From a virus, in the IMG/VR virus record IMGVR_UViG_3300042392_000350, positions 1-24,519 of that record: a DNA stretch of 24,519 nucleotides, one strand, 5' to 3'. The notes under the pieces were generated by a model. The model was not told the origin of the DNA. It made no database searches and worked only from the letters and a program-made list of their open reading frames with translations. Of the stretch, positions 1 to 5,308 are shown piece by piece; the stretch's first letter is position 1, and each line of letters starts with the position of its first letter. Position numbers and translations under genes: made by a program.

Positions 1-231
1 ATTAAGTTCAATTACTTCATTCCATTTTGTATTTTCTACATAATGTATAACTTTTGCTTTTACCATTGGACTGCCATAACTTAATACTCCGTGCAATTTA
101 CCATCTAAAAAGCAACCAAAGTGTAAAGTGCTATTTGGAACTACCTTTCCAGAATAATGGTTTAATTTAACAAACTCATTAGCTACTTTGCTTGGTATTA
201 CCTTGACTAAGATTTCTTTTGCTCTGCCCAT
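1..231 (-). CDS. Mom-like DNA adenine modification protein, cut by left edge
   Basis: The first 77 codons are present; the gene runs off the left edge. The ATG is at 231 and overlaps the end of the ParB-like gene by 25 nt. The sequence has the hallmark block HYSGKVVPNSTLHFG (residues 25-39) followed by a G-x-L-x-G-V-L-S-Y-G strand and a conserved TKWNEVIELN stretch (68-77). I associate this pattern with phage proteins of the Mom/GNAT-like family. Mu Mom converts adenine in phage DNA to a carbamoylmethyl form that resists host restriction. The family assignment is from memory of the motif, and activity is inferred. The missing C-terminal part holds the rest of the acyltransferase-like fold. 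It could alternatively be a related GNAT-fold protein with another substrate. Its position beside a ParB-like gene at the expected terminase-proximal end fits a late DNA-processing role. Confidence 0.62.
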   Translation of the reverse strand, partial: MGRAKEILVKVIPSKVANEFVKLNHYSGKVVPNSTLHFGCFLDGKLHGVLSYGSPMVKAKVIHYVENTKWNEVIELN

Positions 232-791
232 TGCATTATTATTAAGTATAAAGCGTTACCATTAGAATTTTCGTTACCCATTGTTTCAACGTATTTGTAT
301 TCCTCTGTACGCTTAATTTCTTCAATAGCATTTTTTAATTGTGTAGCCTGTTCATCTGCTAAAGTAAATGTCATTTGCTGGAAAGGTGATTTGTCACCAT
401 CTGGCAAAGTAAAACCTTCGCCCAAATCATCTACATTGCTAAAGCCTATAATGTCTAATCCCCACTCCTCTAATTCTTCGGTTTCCCAATTATTAGCAAG
501 GTCGCTCCAATCCCACTCACCATAACCTACATTGTCCTTAACGATAAACTCCTTCTTTTGTTCTTCGGTTAGTTCTTTAGCTTGTTTTACAGGTACATCC
601 GAAAGTCCAGCTTCAATACAAGCCTTAAGCCTCATATTACCACCTAAAACTATATTGTTCTCATCTATTACTATTGGTCTAAGTTCAAGCATTTGTGGGA
701 AGTCTTGAATTGACTTTACCAGCTTCTTAAACTTGTCATCTTTAATAATTCTTGGATTGTTAGGGTTCGGTTTAATTTCGTGGATGTTCAT
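207..791 (-). CDS. ParB/sulfiredoxin-fold N-terminal domain protein
   Basis: This is a 194-residue protein. Residues 1-90 form a ParB-like nuclease/Srx-type domain: the opening IHEIKPNPNNPR, a predicted strand LRPIVIDENN, and the signature LGGNMRLKA (residues 49-57) that corresponds to the ParB phosphate-binding box. The remainder is acidic and has no motif I recognise. In phages such stand-alone ParB-like proteins often lie beside DNA methylases, modification enzymes or terminase genes and are not thought to segregate chromosomes. Here it precedes the Mom-like gene and shares 25 nt with it, which suggests coupled translation and a joint role in DNA modification or packaging. The domain call is firm; nuclease or CTPase activity is not shown by the sequence. 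Confidence 0.78.
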   Translation of the reverse strand: MNIHEIKPNPNNPRIIKDDKFKKLVKSIQDFPQMLELRPIVIDENNIVLGGNMRLKACIEAGLSDVPVKQAKELTEEQKKEFIVKDNVGYGEWDWSDLANNWETEELEEWGLDIIGFSNVDDLGEGFTLPDGDKSPFQQMTFTLADEQATQLKNAIEEIKRTEEYKYVETMGNENSNGNALYLIIMQWAEQKKS

Positions 792-792
792 A

Positions 793-990
793 TTAGTCTT
801 TTTGTTTTTCTACTTCTATTTGCCAATATTGATATGCAATTAATTGTTCAGCATTAATATCTGGGTCAATAGGAGATTTTTGTATATAATCTTCAGCTAA
901 TTGACATCTTAATTTCCAATAAAACTTTTCTTCTATTAAATCATTTATAGCCTTAGATAAGTCTAATCTACTTTGTTCAAATTTTTCCAT
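793..990 (-). CDS. small conserved-type phage protein (65 aa), unknown function
   Basis: A 65-residue, mostly helical protein. It carries the phrase FYWKLRCQLAEDYIQKSP (residues 23-40) followed by DPDINAEQLIAYQYWQ, a pattern I have seen in small proteins of Bacteroidota phages. There is no membrane segment and no metal site. The stop is 1 nt from the ParB-like start and the start is 1 nt from the stop of the zinc-ribbon gene, so it sits in the middle of a tightly packed operon. No function can be assigned. Confidence 0.6.
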   Translation of the reverse strand: MEKFEQSRLDLSKAINDLIEEKFYWKLRCQLAEDYIQKSPIDPDINAEQLIAYQYWQIEVEKQKD

Positions 991-991
991 A

Positions 992-1183
992 TTATCGGTT
1001 TTTTGTTGGAGTTCGTATTGATATTATGCTATCTACTTTCTTTTCTAAATTGTCATACCCAACCCATTTTCCGCACTTAGTACATTCAAATTGAGTTTCT
1101 TTTATCTTACCGAACCAAAGATATCCTTCGGTAACTGTACCGCATTTACAGGTATATAGCTTCTTTCCGTAAGTATCTTTCAT
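992..1183 (-). CDS. small zinc-ribbon protein
   Basis: This is a 63-residue protein with two cysteine knuckles: C12 and C14 (CKCG), then C34 and C37 (CTKCG), separated by about 20 residues. That is the spacing of a zinc ribbon. Beyond the ribbon there is only a short basic tail. The ATG overlaps the stop of the upstream 39-residue ORF (TAATG at 1185-1181), indicating translational coupling. Zinc ribbons of this size in phage early operons often bind nucleic acid or modify the host transcription machinery, but nothing here identifies the partner. Confidence 0.6.
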   Translation of the reverse strand: MKDTYGKKLYTCKCGTVTEGYLWFGKIKETQFECTKCGKWVGYDNLEKKVDSIISIRTPTKNR

Positions 1184-1302
1184 TATCTGCCTTGTCTGTT
1201 ATATGGTTTAACTGGTTTATCTTTAGGACCAGATGTCTTTTTGTACTTGCCACACTTTCTTTTGCCAAATGATACTTTGTTATTGCTGCTTACTTTCGCC
1301 AT
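1183..1302 (-). CDS. short basic protein (39 aa)
   Basis: Found by reading the gap. The ORF starts with ATG at 1302 and encodes MAKVSSNNKVSFGKRK... ending KPYNRQGR: 39 residues, strongly basic, without hydrophobic stretches. I recall very similar short basic proteins (MAK-S-NKVSFGKR ... PYNRQGR) in other Bacteroidota phages, which supports real coding. The stop shares an A with the start of the zinc-ribbon gene (TAATG), and the start overlaps the end of the 58-residue ORF by 23 nt. The charge suggests nucleic acid binding or binding to a ribosome or polymerase; this is inference. Confidence 0.62.
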   Translation of the reverse strand: MAKVSSNNKVSFGKRKCGKYKKTSGPKDKPVKPYNRQGR

Positions 1303-1456
1303 ATTTATTTATTAAATCTGCCATAAAATCAAATCTTTGTTCTTGTGTTTCGCCAAATACATAGTGCGTAGTACCATCAATGTCAAAAACATAACAAGGA
1401 TAACCTGCTATTTCTTGCTCTTTGCACGTTTCAAATATGTTACTTATATTTGTCAA
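1280..1456 (-). CDS. small ORF with probable TTG start (58 aa)
   Basis: Found by reading the gap between the ninG-like gene and the short basic gene. The frame is open from a TAA just upstream of a TTG at 1456-1454. Reading from that TTG gives 58 residues, including CYVFDIDGTTHYVFGE (residues 21-36) and a helical end. The only ATG is internal (residue 45), so TTG is the likely start. The ORF overlaps the ninG end by 17 nt and the next start by 23 nt, filling the gap exactly, as expected in this compact operon. No family recognised. Confidence 0.48.
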   Translation of the reverse strand: MTNISNIFETCKEQEIAGYPCYVFDIDGTTHYVFGETQEQRFDFMADLINKYGESKQQ

Positions 1457-1799
1457 TTAATTCGTTTAATTCAGTTCTTGTCCATTTCTTTAGCCTATTA
1501 TTTACCGCTTCAAACTCTAACTCCTTAACCGCTTTTTCCCCAATCCTTTCTACAAGTCCTATTCGGTACATTGCTTGGTTGCCGTGTTTATACATATTGC
1601 ACCCAGCACATTGCAAGTGGATGTTCCATTCGTTAAACCTTAAAGCCGAATACCCTTTAACAGTAAAGTAGTGTCCAGCTTGATTACCATTGTAGCTTCC
1701 GCAACTAATACAAGGCAATCCTTCATCTCGTTTCCTTATGTACGCATTTACTACCTTTTGGGTCTTTTCTAACAACTTGGGTAAAGGTATTAATGGCAT
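1440..1799 (-). CDS. ninG: NinG/Rap-family recombination nuclease
   Basis: This 119-residue protein matches the core of the lambda NinG (Rap) family: KRDEGLPCISCGS (C30, C33), AGHYFTVKGYSALRFNEWNIH (H43, H61), then LQCAGCNMYKHGN (C64, C67, H72) and the following YRIGLVERIGE. The cysteines and histidines form a zinc-stabilised HNH-like centre. Lambda Rap is a structure-specific endonuclease that resolves Holliday junctions and D-loops during Red recombination. Lambda NinG is about 200 residues; this one lacks most of the N-terminal extension, as do many phage homologues. A Bet-like annealing protein and an SSB-tailed protein lie upstream in the same operon, so a role in processing recombination intermediates is coherent. 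The family call is strong; activity is inferred. Confidence 0.88.
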   Translation of the reverse strand: MPLIPLPKLLEKTQKVVNAYIRKRDEGLPCISCGSYNGNQAGHYFTVKGYSALRFNEWNIHLQCAGCNMYKHGNQAMYRIGLVERIGEKAVKELEFEAVNNRLKKWTRTELNELIDKYK

Positions 1800-1814
1800 A
1801 AAGCAAAATTAGGG

Positions 1815-2012
1815 TTACTTTTTCAATCTAACAACACAAAGTCGGTCATTATGCTTGTATCGTTTTTTGTTAATTGGATTCATATAGGTCATAATCGTTT
1901 TGTAATCAGTATGTAAAAACCTAACTGCTTTTGCTATTGATCTAAATTCTATCTCCTCTTTTGTATCTAAGTAAATCAATCTTACCTCAATGTTATTGTC
2001 TATTCCTGTCAT
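1815..2012 (-). CDS. small protein with NUMOD1-like DNA-binding motif
   Basis: I place the start at the ATG at 2012, which overlaps the stop of the 24-residue ORF upstream as ATGA. This gives 65 residues. The frame stays open to a TTG at 2054, but that longer form would overlap the neighbour. Residues 20-55 (EFRSIAKAVRFL...YKTIMTYMNP...KRYKHNDRL) look like the NUMOD1 helix-turn-helix module: the S-I-x-x-A-x-x-F-L helix, T-I-x-x-Y-x-N, then an L/YK turn. That module normally sits in homing endonucleases. No nuclease domain is attached here, so it may be a free DNA-binding protein or a relic of a homing gene. The motif reading is moderate. Confidence 0.55.
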   Translation of the reverse strand: MTGIDNNIEVRLIYLDTKEEIEFRSIAKAVRFLHTDYKTIMTYMNPINKKRYKHNDRLCVVRLKK

Positions 2013-2083
2013 CGGTTTATCAGTTTGTAATAAAGTTGTTTTAATAGTTCCCAAATAGCTATGATTATAAATATTTTAAGCAT
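2009..2083 (-). CDS. tiny membrane-type ORF (24 aa)
   Basis: This very short ORF reads MLKIFIIIAIWELLKQ... and then a basic end (YKLINR). Its ATG at 2083 lies inside the end of the 42-residue ORF, and its stop forms an ATGA overlap with the start at 2012. The N-terminal half is hydrophobic enough for a short membrane helix. Only the start/stop coupling on the downstream side and the hydrophobic pattern support it. It could be a chance ORF. Confidence 0.3.
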   Translation of the reverse strand: MLKIFIIIAIWELLKQLYYKLINR

Positions 2084-2193
2084 AATCTTTTTATTTCAAA
2101 ATATAGATGTGCGGTTATATAAATTAAAGAAGCCAAAGGAACTGATATCAGCATAAACTTTAGCAGTTCATAAATAAATGTTAATTGTTTCAT
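2065..2193 (-). CDS. small single-span membrane protein (42 aa)
   Basis: Found by reading the gap. The ATG at 2193 overlaps the stop of the preceding 245-residue gene as ATGA. It encodes 42 residues with one continuous hydrophobic stretch (KFMLISVPLASLIYITAHL, about residues 12-30) and a basic C-terminal end, the pattern of a one-span membrane peptide. The coupling to a well-supported gene makes translation likely. No function assigned. Confidence 0.5.
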   Translation of the reverse strand: MKQLTFIYELLKFMLISVPLASLIYITAHLYFEIKRLCLKYL

Positions 2194-2927
2194 AATTGGT
2201 TTTGTAAAAATAGGTACAAAGTGTAACGTTTGCACTCGTTTTTGATAAATATTTCGTTATTTAATTTCTCTAAGTCTTTAGGTGTTTTAGCCGTTACCTT
2301 GTAATGTGCTATTATCTTTTTCTTTATTTGATCTGCCTTCTCTGGACTTAGATTCTCCTTGTTTAGTTCCTTTCGTTTCCATAGTACATCAAAAGCCATT
2401 GTATTTAGCAACTCCCATCCTCTTTTTGCCGACTTATTCCAGTTTTCGTATAATGCCTCAATAATTTCATCATCTTGGATTTTAGGTATCTCTACTGGTT
2501 GCGGTTCTACATAGGTTTTTTGTCTTACTTGCAAAGCTATCGGCTTATAAGCTGCCATCACATCCCCAAAGAATTTAGGTGTAAACATAATTGCTTTGTC
2601 AACTGATAATTTCCCCATTGCGTAAAGTTCAAAAGCTACTCCAAGTTCCTTTAGTTTAAAGTTTCCATAGTTTTTAATTACAAATTCGCAAAGGAATTGA
2701 AATAGCTCTATTGTAGGTGTTTGACATCCGCTTAAAGCAATACAGGTTTTTAAATGCTCTTTTACCTCAATAGGTGAGCATCTGCTAACACTCATTGTAT
2801 CTAAAGCAACCACAACTTTTAATTCATCTGGTTCAAGTTTGTTATAGACTTCTAAGTGCATTAGCCTCTCGTTCTGCGTAAGAGAGTTTATGGATTGGGG
2901 TAATACTTCGGTTAATAATTTCATCAT
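2190..2927 (-). CDS. unknown protein downstream of the replication initiator (up to 245 aa)
   Basis: I do not recognise a family. The protein is largely helical and soluble. Residues 24-120 form a compact region (HLEVYNKL ... FQFLCEFVIKNYGNFKLKELGVAFE) and a lysine-rich half follows. Two ATG starts compete: 2927 (overlaps the initiator by 86 nt, 245 residues) and 2861 (overlaps by 20 nt, 223 residues). The shorter form fits the usual spacing of this operon, and the extra N-terminus looks unremarkable. The place directly after an initiator is where helicase loaders or lambda P-type partners are often encoded, but no AAA+ Walker motif or DnaB-interaction motif is visible, so that role would be a guess. 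Confidence 0.72.
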   Translation of the reverse strand: MMKLLTEVLPQSINSLTQNERLMHLEVYNKLEPDELKVVVALDTMSVSRCSPIEVKEHLKTCIALSGCQTPTIELFQFLCEFVIKNYGNFKLKELGVAFELYAMGKLSVDKAIMFTPKFFGDVMAAYKPIALQVRQKTYVEPQPVEIPKIQDDEIIEALYENWNKSAKRGWELLNTMAFDVLWKRKELNKENLSPEKADQIKKKIIAHYKVTAKTPKDLEKLNNEIFIKNECKRYTLYLFLQNQL

Positions 2928-3492
2928 TCCAAGATTTGTTGTTTAAAAATGTTTCTGGGTTTTTACGGAATTGTTTGTCTGGTACTGATTGCTTGTAAAG
3001 GTCAATATAATTCATTGCATTTTGCCTTTCTATATCGGTTAATTTATTCCACTTCTTTTTTAACTTTTGCTTATCCCCTACCTTTTTATCATAATCATTC
3101 CAAAACCATTCAAAATCTATATTTATATTTTCATTTATAGTTATAGTTCTATTTTCAGTTTCAGTTTCCATATGCTTAGCATATGCTTCGCTAGTGCTTT
3201 CTTTTTTAGGTGATTTAGCGTTATTTCGCCTACTTTCACTAAATTTTTGCCTTCTAATGGTTTCATTAAACATTCTTTCGTTGTAGTATAGACCATCTTC
3301 AACTTTAAATTTATCCCAAATCTCATTGTCATATGCTTTACATATGCTTAGCATATCCTTTTCACTTAATTTGCCTTTTTGATGTTGTAAGCACAAAAGT
3401 CTAATGTATTTACCGACCTGTTCATTATCCATTGTGAAAGTGCCACTAAGAAAATCGCTTGTGTAAAATAACACCGCTGGGTCTTTAGCCAT
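2842..3492 (-). CDS. phage replication initiator (O-like organisation)
   Basis: I start at ATG 3492 (216 residues; MAKDPAVLFYTSDFLSGT), since that opening is typical of the family; a frame extension to 3516 adds eight unlikely residues. Residues 1-90 resemble the winged-helix N-terminal domain of phage and plasmid replication proteins of the Lin1244/Lin1753 or DUF1376 type: a short segment, one amphipathic helix with LLCLQHQKGKLS, then a helix ending RRQKFSESRRN. Residues 91-126 are a polar linker. Residues 127-190 (FEWFWNDYDKKVGDKQ ... KNPETFLNNKSWND) match the C-terminal helical domain found in many phage initiators. The gene itself carries two pairs of iteron-like repeats and an AT-rich tract in the linker codons, as in lambda O. 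It probably binds those repeats and recruits host helicase; that is inferred. Confidence 0.78.
   Translation of the reverse strand: MAKDPAVLFYTSDFLSGTFTMDNEQVGKYIRLLCLQHQKGKLSEKDMLSICKAYDNEIWDKFKVEDGLYYNERMFNETIRRQKFSESRRNNAKSPKKESTSEAYAKHMETETENRTITINENINIDFEWFWNDYDKKVGDKQKLKKKWNKLTDIERQNAMNYIDLYKQSVPDKQFRKNPETFLNNKSWNDEIINRSITPIHKLSYAEREANALRSL
3169..3188. repeat. iteron pair 2, CATATGCTT x2 with 11-bp period
   Basis: CATATGCTT begins at 3169 and again at 3180. The first copy also forms part of a 17-bp hyphenated palindrome, CATATGCT-T-AGCATATG (3169-3185). The repeats fall on linker residues 102-108 of the initiator. Confidence 0.75.
3330..3349. repeat. iteron pair 1, CATATGCTT x2 with 11-bp period
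   Basis: CATATGCTT begins at 3330 and again at 3341, the same 11-bp period as pair 2, and continues as AGCATAT to 3356, giving 7-bp inverted arms around one base. Pair 1 and pair 2 are 161 bp apart. I saw no further exact copy elsewhere in the window; the closest is a one-mismatch hit near 24254. Confidence 0.75.
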
Positions 3493-3498
3493 AAAAAT

Positions 3499-3551
3499 AA
3501 AAAAGGCTCTCGGCATCCACCCCAGTAGGATTAGGGTTTCAGCTTTGAGCC
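3499..3551 (-). promoter_or_regulatory. structured leader before the initiator gene
   Basis: On the minus strand GGCTC (3551-3547) pairs with GAGCC (3509-3505), enclosing a smaller ACCC/GGGT pairing (3537-3534 with 3522-3519), and is followed at once by six T residues (3504-3499). The initiator ATG is 7 nt further on. The form suggests an attenuator or a regulatory leader. The 37-nt interior is long for a simple intrinsic terminator, and the stems are short, so this is tentative. It does not match a riboswitch class I know. Confidence 0.35.
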
Positions 3552-3564
3552 AATAAGTTTGAGT

Positions 3565-3592
3565 TAGGATATCCTACATCCTTTGTACAAAG
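3565..3592. promoter_or_regulatory. two 12-bp palindromes, candidate operators
   Basis: TAGGATATCCTA (3565-3576) and CTTTGTACAAAG (3581-3592) are both perfect 12-bp palindromes, four bases apart, in the gap upstream of the initiator gene. The second overlaps a TAnnTTTG promoter box. Two symmetric sites over a promoter are what a dimeric repressor would use; candidates in this operon are the HTH protein encoded just upstream or the ribbon-helix-helix protein at 6138-6356. Confidence 0.5.
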
Positions 3593-3595
3593 ATA
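3588..3595 (-). promoter_or_regulatory. Bacteroidota-type -7 box TATCTTTG
   Basis: TATCTTTG on the minus strand fits the TAnnTTTG -7 consensus of Bacteroidota sigma factors. No convincing TTTG/TTG -33 element was found at the usual distance. A start near 3580 would give a leader of roughly 90 nt before the initiator ATG, including the stem-loop at 3551-3505. Confidence 0.4.
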
Positions 3596-3597
3596 AA

Positions 3598-3792
3598 CTA
3601 ATTAACCGAATATTGTGCTACTTGCTTTTTATTTTTTAGCTTAACAATGGTAGTTTTTATGTTCATTCCATCATTCCTAAGATCAGCTATTCGTGCTGCT
3701 AATCTAAAGCAACCGAACTTGTTTAAAGCATCAATAGGGGTTAACTTTCTACCTTTATTTAGGTAGTTTGCGATTTGTTGGTTTTGGCTCAT
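3598..3792 (-). CDS. helix-turn-helix protein (HTH_39-type)
   Basis: This 64-residue protein has the pattern of the short phage winged-helix family often labelled HTH_39: QNQQIANYLNKGRKLTPIDALNKFGCFRLAARIADLRNDGMNI (residues 3-45), where the TPIDALNKFG helix and the FRLAARIADLR recognition helix are well kept, followed by a short basic strand. Such proteins are common in early regions of Bacteroidota phages. It lies just upstream of the promoter-like site and palindromes that precede the initiator gene, so it could regulate that promoter or act at the origin. Both are inference. Confidence 0.75.
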   Translation of the reverse strand: MSQNQQIANYLNKGRKLTPIDALNKFGCFRLAARIADLRNDGMNIKTTIVKLKNKKQVAQYSVN

Positions 3793-3844
3793 AGTTATAG
3801 GTTTTAAATTTGCGCTTTACGTTATCGCCCAACGAGGGGTTGTT

Positions 3845-4117
3845 TTAGAATGGTAAATCATCTTCGCTTTCCTGTTGGTTTACGGAAAATTCCTTTTTAC
3901 CTGTTGGTGCGTTATAAGAAACTTGCTTACCTCTACCGCAGTAGTTTTTCTTTGCCTTTTCTGCTCGTTCTTCTGGACTTTGGTTATTCCATACTGTGTG
4001 CGTGTTTCCTTTGTCATCTGGTTGCTTTAAAAAGTCGGTAGCTACGTTTGCGTAGTGTTTGCCGTTTTTAGCTTCTTTCCAGTTAATTTCCTCTTTGCAA
4101 ATGTTTAATACAATCAT
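3845..4117 (-). CDS. small protein with SSB-like acidic C-terminal tip
   Basis: A 90-residue protein. The N-terminal part (INWKEAKNGKHYANVATDFL, then QPDDKGNTHTVW and SPEERAEKAK) resembles small phage proteins that I recall as ending in an SSB-like tail. The last residues are ESEDDLPF, nearly identical to the conserved C-terminal tip of bacterial SSB (DDIPF/DDLPF) that docks onto RecO, RecQ, primase and other replication proteins. The region before the tail is flexible and basic. It is too short for a full SSB OB-fold of usual length, so it may be a minimal ssDNA-binding protein or a decoy or adaptor that borrows the SSB interaction tip. It sits two small genes downstream of the Bet-like gene, consistent with recombination or replication. 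Confidence 0.7.
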   Translation of the reverse strand: MIVLNICKEEINWKEAKNGKHYANVATDFLKQPDDKGNTHTVWNNQSPEERAEKAKKNYCGRGKQVSYNAPTGKKEFSVNQQESEDDLPF

Positions 4118-4122
4118 TGTTT

Positions 4123-4296
4123 TTAGTTTTCGTGTTTATTAATTTGATCTTGTTCTAATGCTATTTCGTTTTGTCTATCTTGTTCTAAATCATCCTCATC
4201 TTCTTCTTCCTCCCAATCGCAATGTTCTAAACAATCTGGACAAATTCCAATTTCATCCATATCGGTATATGCTCCGCAGCAAGTTGAATAAGGCAT
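4123..4296 (-). CDS. small acidic cysteine-rich protein (57 aa)
   Basis: Found by reading the gap. The ATG is at 4296. The N-terminal half carries cysteines typical of a small zinc knuckle: C6 and C7 (TCCGAY), C19 and C22 (ICPDC), and C26 (EHC). The second half is strongly acidic (WEEEEDEDDLEQD). Similar CCGA-Y-D ... CPDCLEHC-W proteins occur in other Bacteroidota phages as I recall. The stop is 5 nt before the SSB-tailed gene and the start 2 nt after the previous stop, so it is part of the operon. Metal binding is likely; function unknown. Confidence 0.65.
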   Translation of the reverse strand: MPYSTCCGAYTDMDEIGICPDCLEHCDWEEEEDEDDLEQDRQNEIALEQDQINKHEN

Positions 4297-4298
4297 AG

Positions 4299-4544
4299 TT
4301 AATCGTTTAAATAGTTTTCAAATACTTCAAATTTATCAGCTAACATTTGATAAGGAACGTAATCCCTTTTAGGTTGCTCTAATAACTCTGGGAAATATTT
4401 TTGTTTATGTAGTTTAAGTTTATACTTAGCTAAATTTAATTGATGAATCATTTCACTTGCGTTTTGAGGATAGCTTGTATCTACTTTGTAATTCCAGAAT
4501 TTAACTGCTTCTCTTAAATCCCATAATCTTGTTAATGGTGTCAT
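4299..4544 (-). CDS. small helical protein of unknown function (81 aa)
   Basis: An 81-residue protein with helical, basic character (MIHQLNLAKYKLKLHKQKYF) and no motif I recognise. Its ATG overlaps the stop of the Bet-like gene as ATGA (4544-4541), so it is translationally coupled to it. This placement suggests a helper of annealing or replication, but nothing in the sequence shows it. Confidence 0.6.
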   Translation of the reverse strand: MTPLTRLWDLREAVKFWNYKVDTSYPQNASEMIHQLNLAKYKLKLHKQKYFPELLEQPKRDYVPYQMLADKFEVFENYLND

Positions 4545-5257
4545 AAAGTTTGTTTTTTCTTGGTAAATAATTTAGTTACTTCTTTGTCGGCTAATTCTTG
4601 ATTCAATGTGTAAAGTTCAGCCAATTCGTTTGTGCTTATGCATAAGTCAATAGCTAACTCCAAGTCATCAAGATTATCGTGCGTTTTAATGTAAGCTGGT
4701 TTTTCATCACTTTGCGCCATTTCATCACCTGTATAAAGTCCGCTTAAATCTTGTGGGTAAGCCTTTCTTAAAGCTAATGCTTCTGCAACTTTACTAAGCA
4801 TTGTATGTGGCATCTTAGCCCATAAACCCATTGGTTTGCCTTCGTTTGTTCTTTGGCAGTATTCATCCCAATAAGCTACTCCAACGGCTGCTTCATACCT
4901 TAAATCGCCGTGAAATCTAAATACTGATACCTTACAAGAAATTAACTTACCATCTTGTTCTACAAATACAGGTTCGCTTTGTCCACCATAGTTTCCGCTA
5001 CGTTCAGCGATTACTCGGAAGCCATCAATGCTTGTTTGAATGGTCATTTTTTTAGACCATCCGTTTTGCGTTTTTACGTTTCTGTGGATGCAATAAATCT
5101 GCCTTGATAATGCATCAAGTCCTGTCCTTTGTGCTTGATAAAGAAATAGCTTTAGTTCATCAACTGTTGCCTCTGGAGCAATCTGTGATTTTACTAACTC
5201 TACTTGGTCTTTCGTGTACGAAAGTTGTGGCTTTTTAGCCAGTTGTTGTTCGTTCAT
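4541..5257 (-). CDS. bet: Bet/RecT-type single-strand annealing protein
   Basis: This 238-residue protein matches the lambda Red beta family in its core: YTKDQVELVKSQI, then TVDELKLFLYQAQRTGLDAL and SRQIYCIHR (about residues 33-60), WSKKMTIQTSIDGFRVIAERSG (72-93), and the AAVGVAYWDEY and LWAKMPHTMLSKVAEALALRKAYP blocks (about 133-175). Lambda Bet is 261 residues, so the length is usual. Red beta anneals complementary single strands during recombination and works with a 5'-3' exonuclease, but I find no such exonuclease in the window. It is followed by a coupled small gene and an SSB-tailed protein. The ATG at 5257 is preceded by an A-rich leader with CCAACCAAT and no Shine-Dalgarno site. Confidence 0.9.
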   Translation of the reverse strand: MNEQQLAKKPQLSYTKDQVELVKSQIAPEATVDELKLFLYQAQRTGLDALSRQIYCIHRNVKTQNGWSKKMTIQTSIDGFRVIAERSGNYGGQSEPVFVEQDGKLISCKVSVFRFHGDLRYEAAVGVAYWDEYCQRTNEGKPMGLWAKMPHTMLSKVAEALALRKAYPQDLSGLYTGDEMAQSDEKPAYIKTHDNLDDLELAIDLCISTNELAELYTLNQELADKEVTKLFTKKKQTL

Positions 5258-5308
5258 ATTGGTTGGTTTTAGAGTTTAAAATTAGGTACTTTGGTGTTAA
5301 TAACCAAA

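Larger units (their letters stand above)
3111..3357. other. candidate replication origin inside the initiator gene
   Basis: Two iteron pairs (3330-3349 and 3169-3188) are followed, in the direction of the gene, by a 58-bp tract (3111-3168) in which 47 bases are A or T and which contains short tandem repeats such as ATAGTT and TCAGTT. The tract encodes the polar linker of the initiator. Iterons plus an adjoining AT-rich unwinding tract within the initiator gene is the arrangement of lambda ori in gene O. The repeats are visible; origin function is inferred. Confidence 0.6.

Noticed and set aside
2013-2054. TTG-start extension of the NUMOD1-like gene
   Set aside because: The ATG at 2012 gives an ATGA coupling and retains the whole motif; the extension only overlaps neighbours.
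3071-3319. TTATCCC sequences at 3071 and 3311 as true DnaA boxes
   Set aside because: They match only 7 of 9 positions of the DnaA box and can arise by chance in AT-rich DNA; kept only as a hint with the DnaA-like protein.
3141-3332. Minus-strand ORF of 63 codons within the initiator gene
   Set aside because: It is a shifted-frame shadow of the initiator; its composition has no features of its own.
3822-3845. CAAC/GTTG hairpin with T residues as a plus-strand terminator
   Set aside because: The stem is only 4 bp and on the strand without genes.
5283-5305. GGT...ACC near-palindrome before the DnaA-like gene's end
   Set aside because: Imperfect and short; no promoter box beside it.
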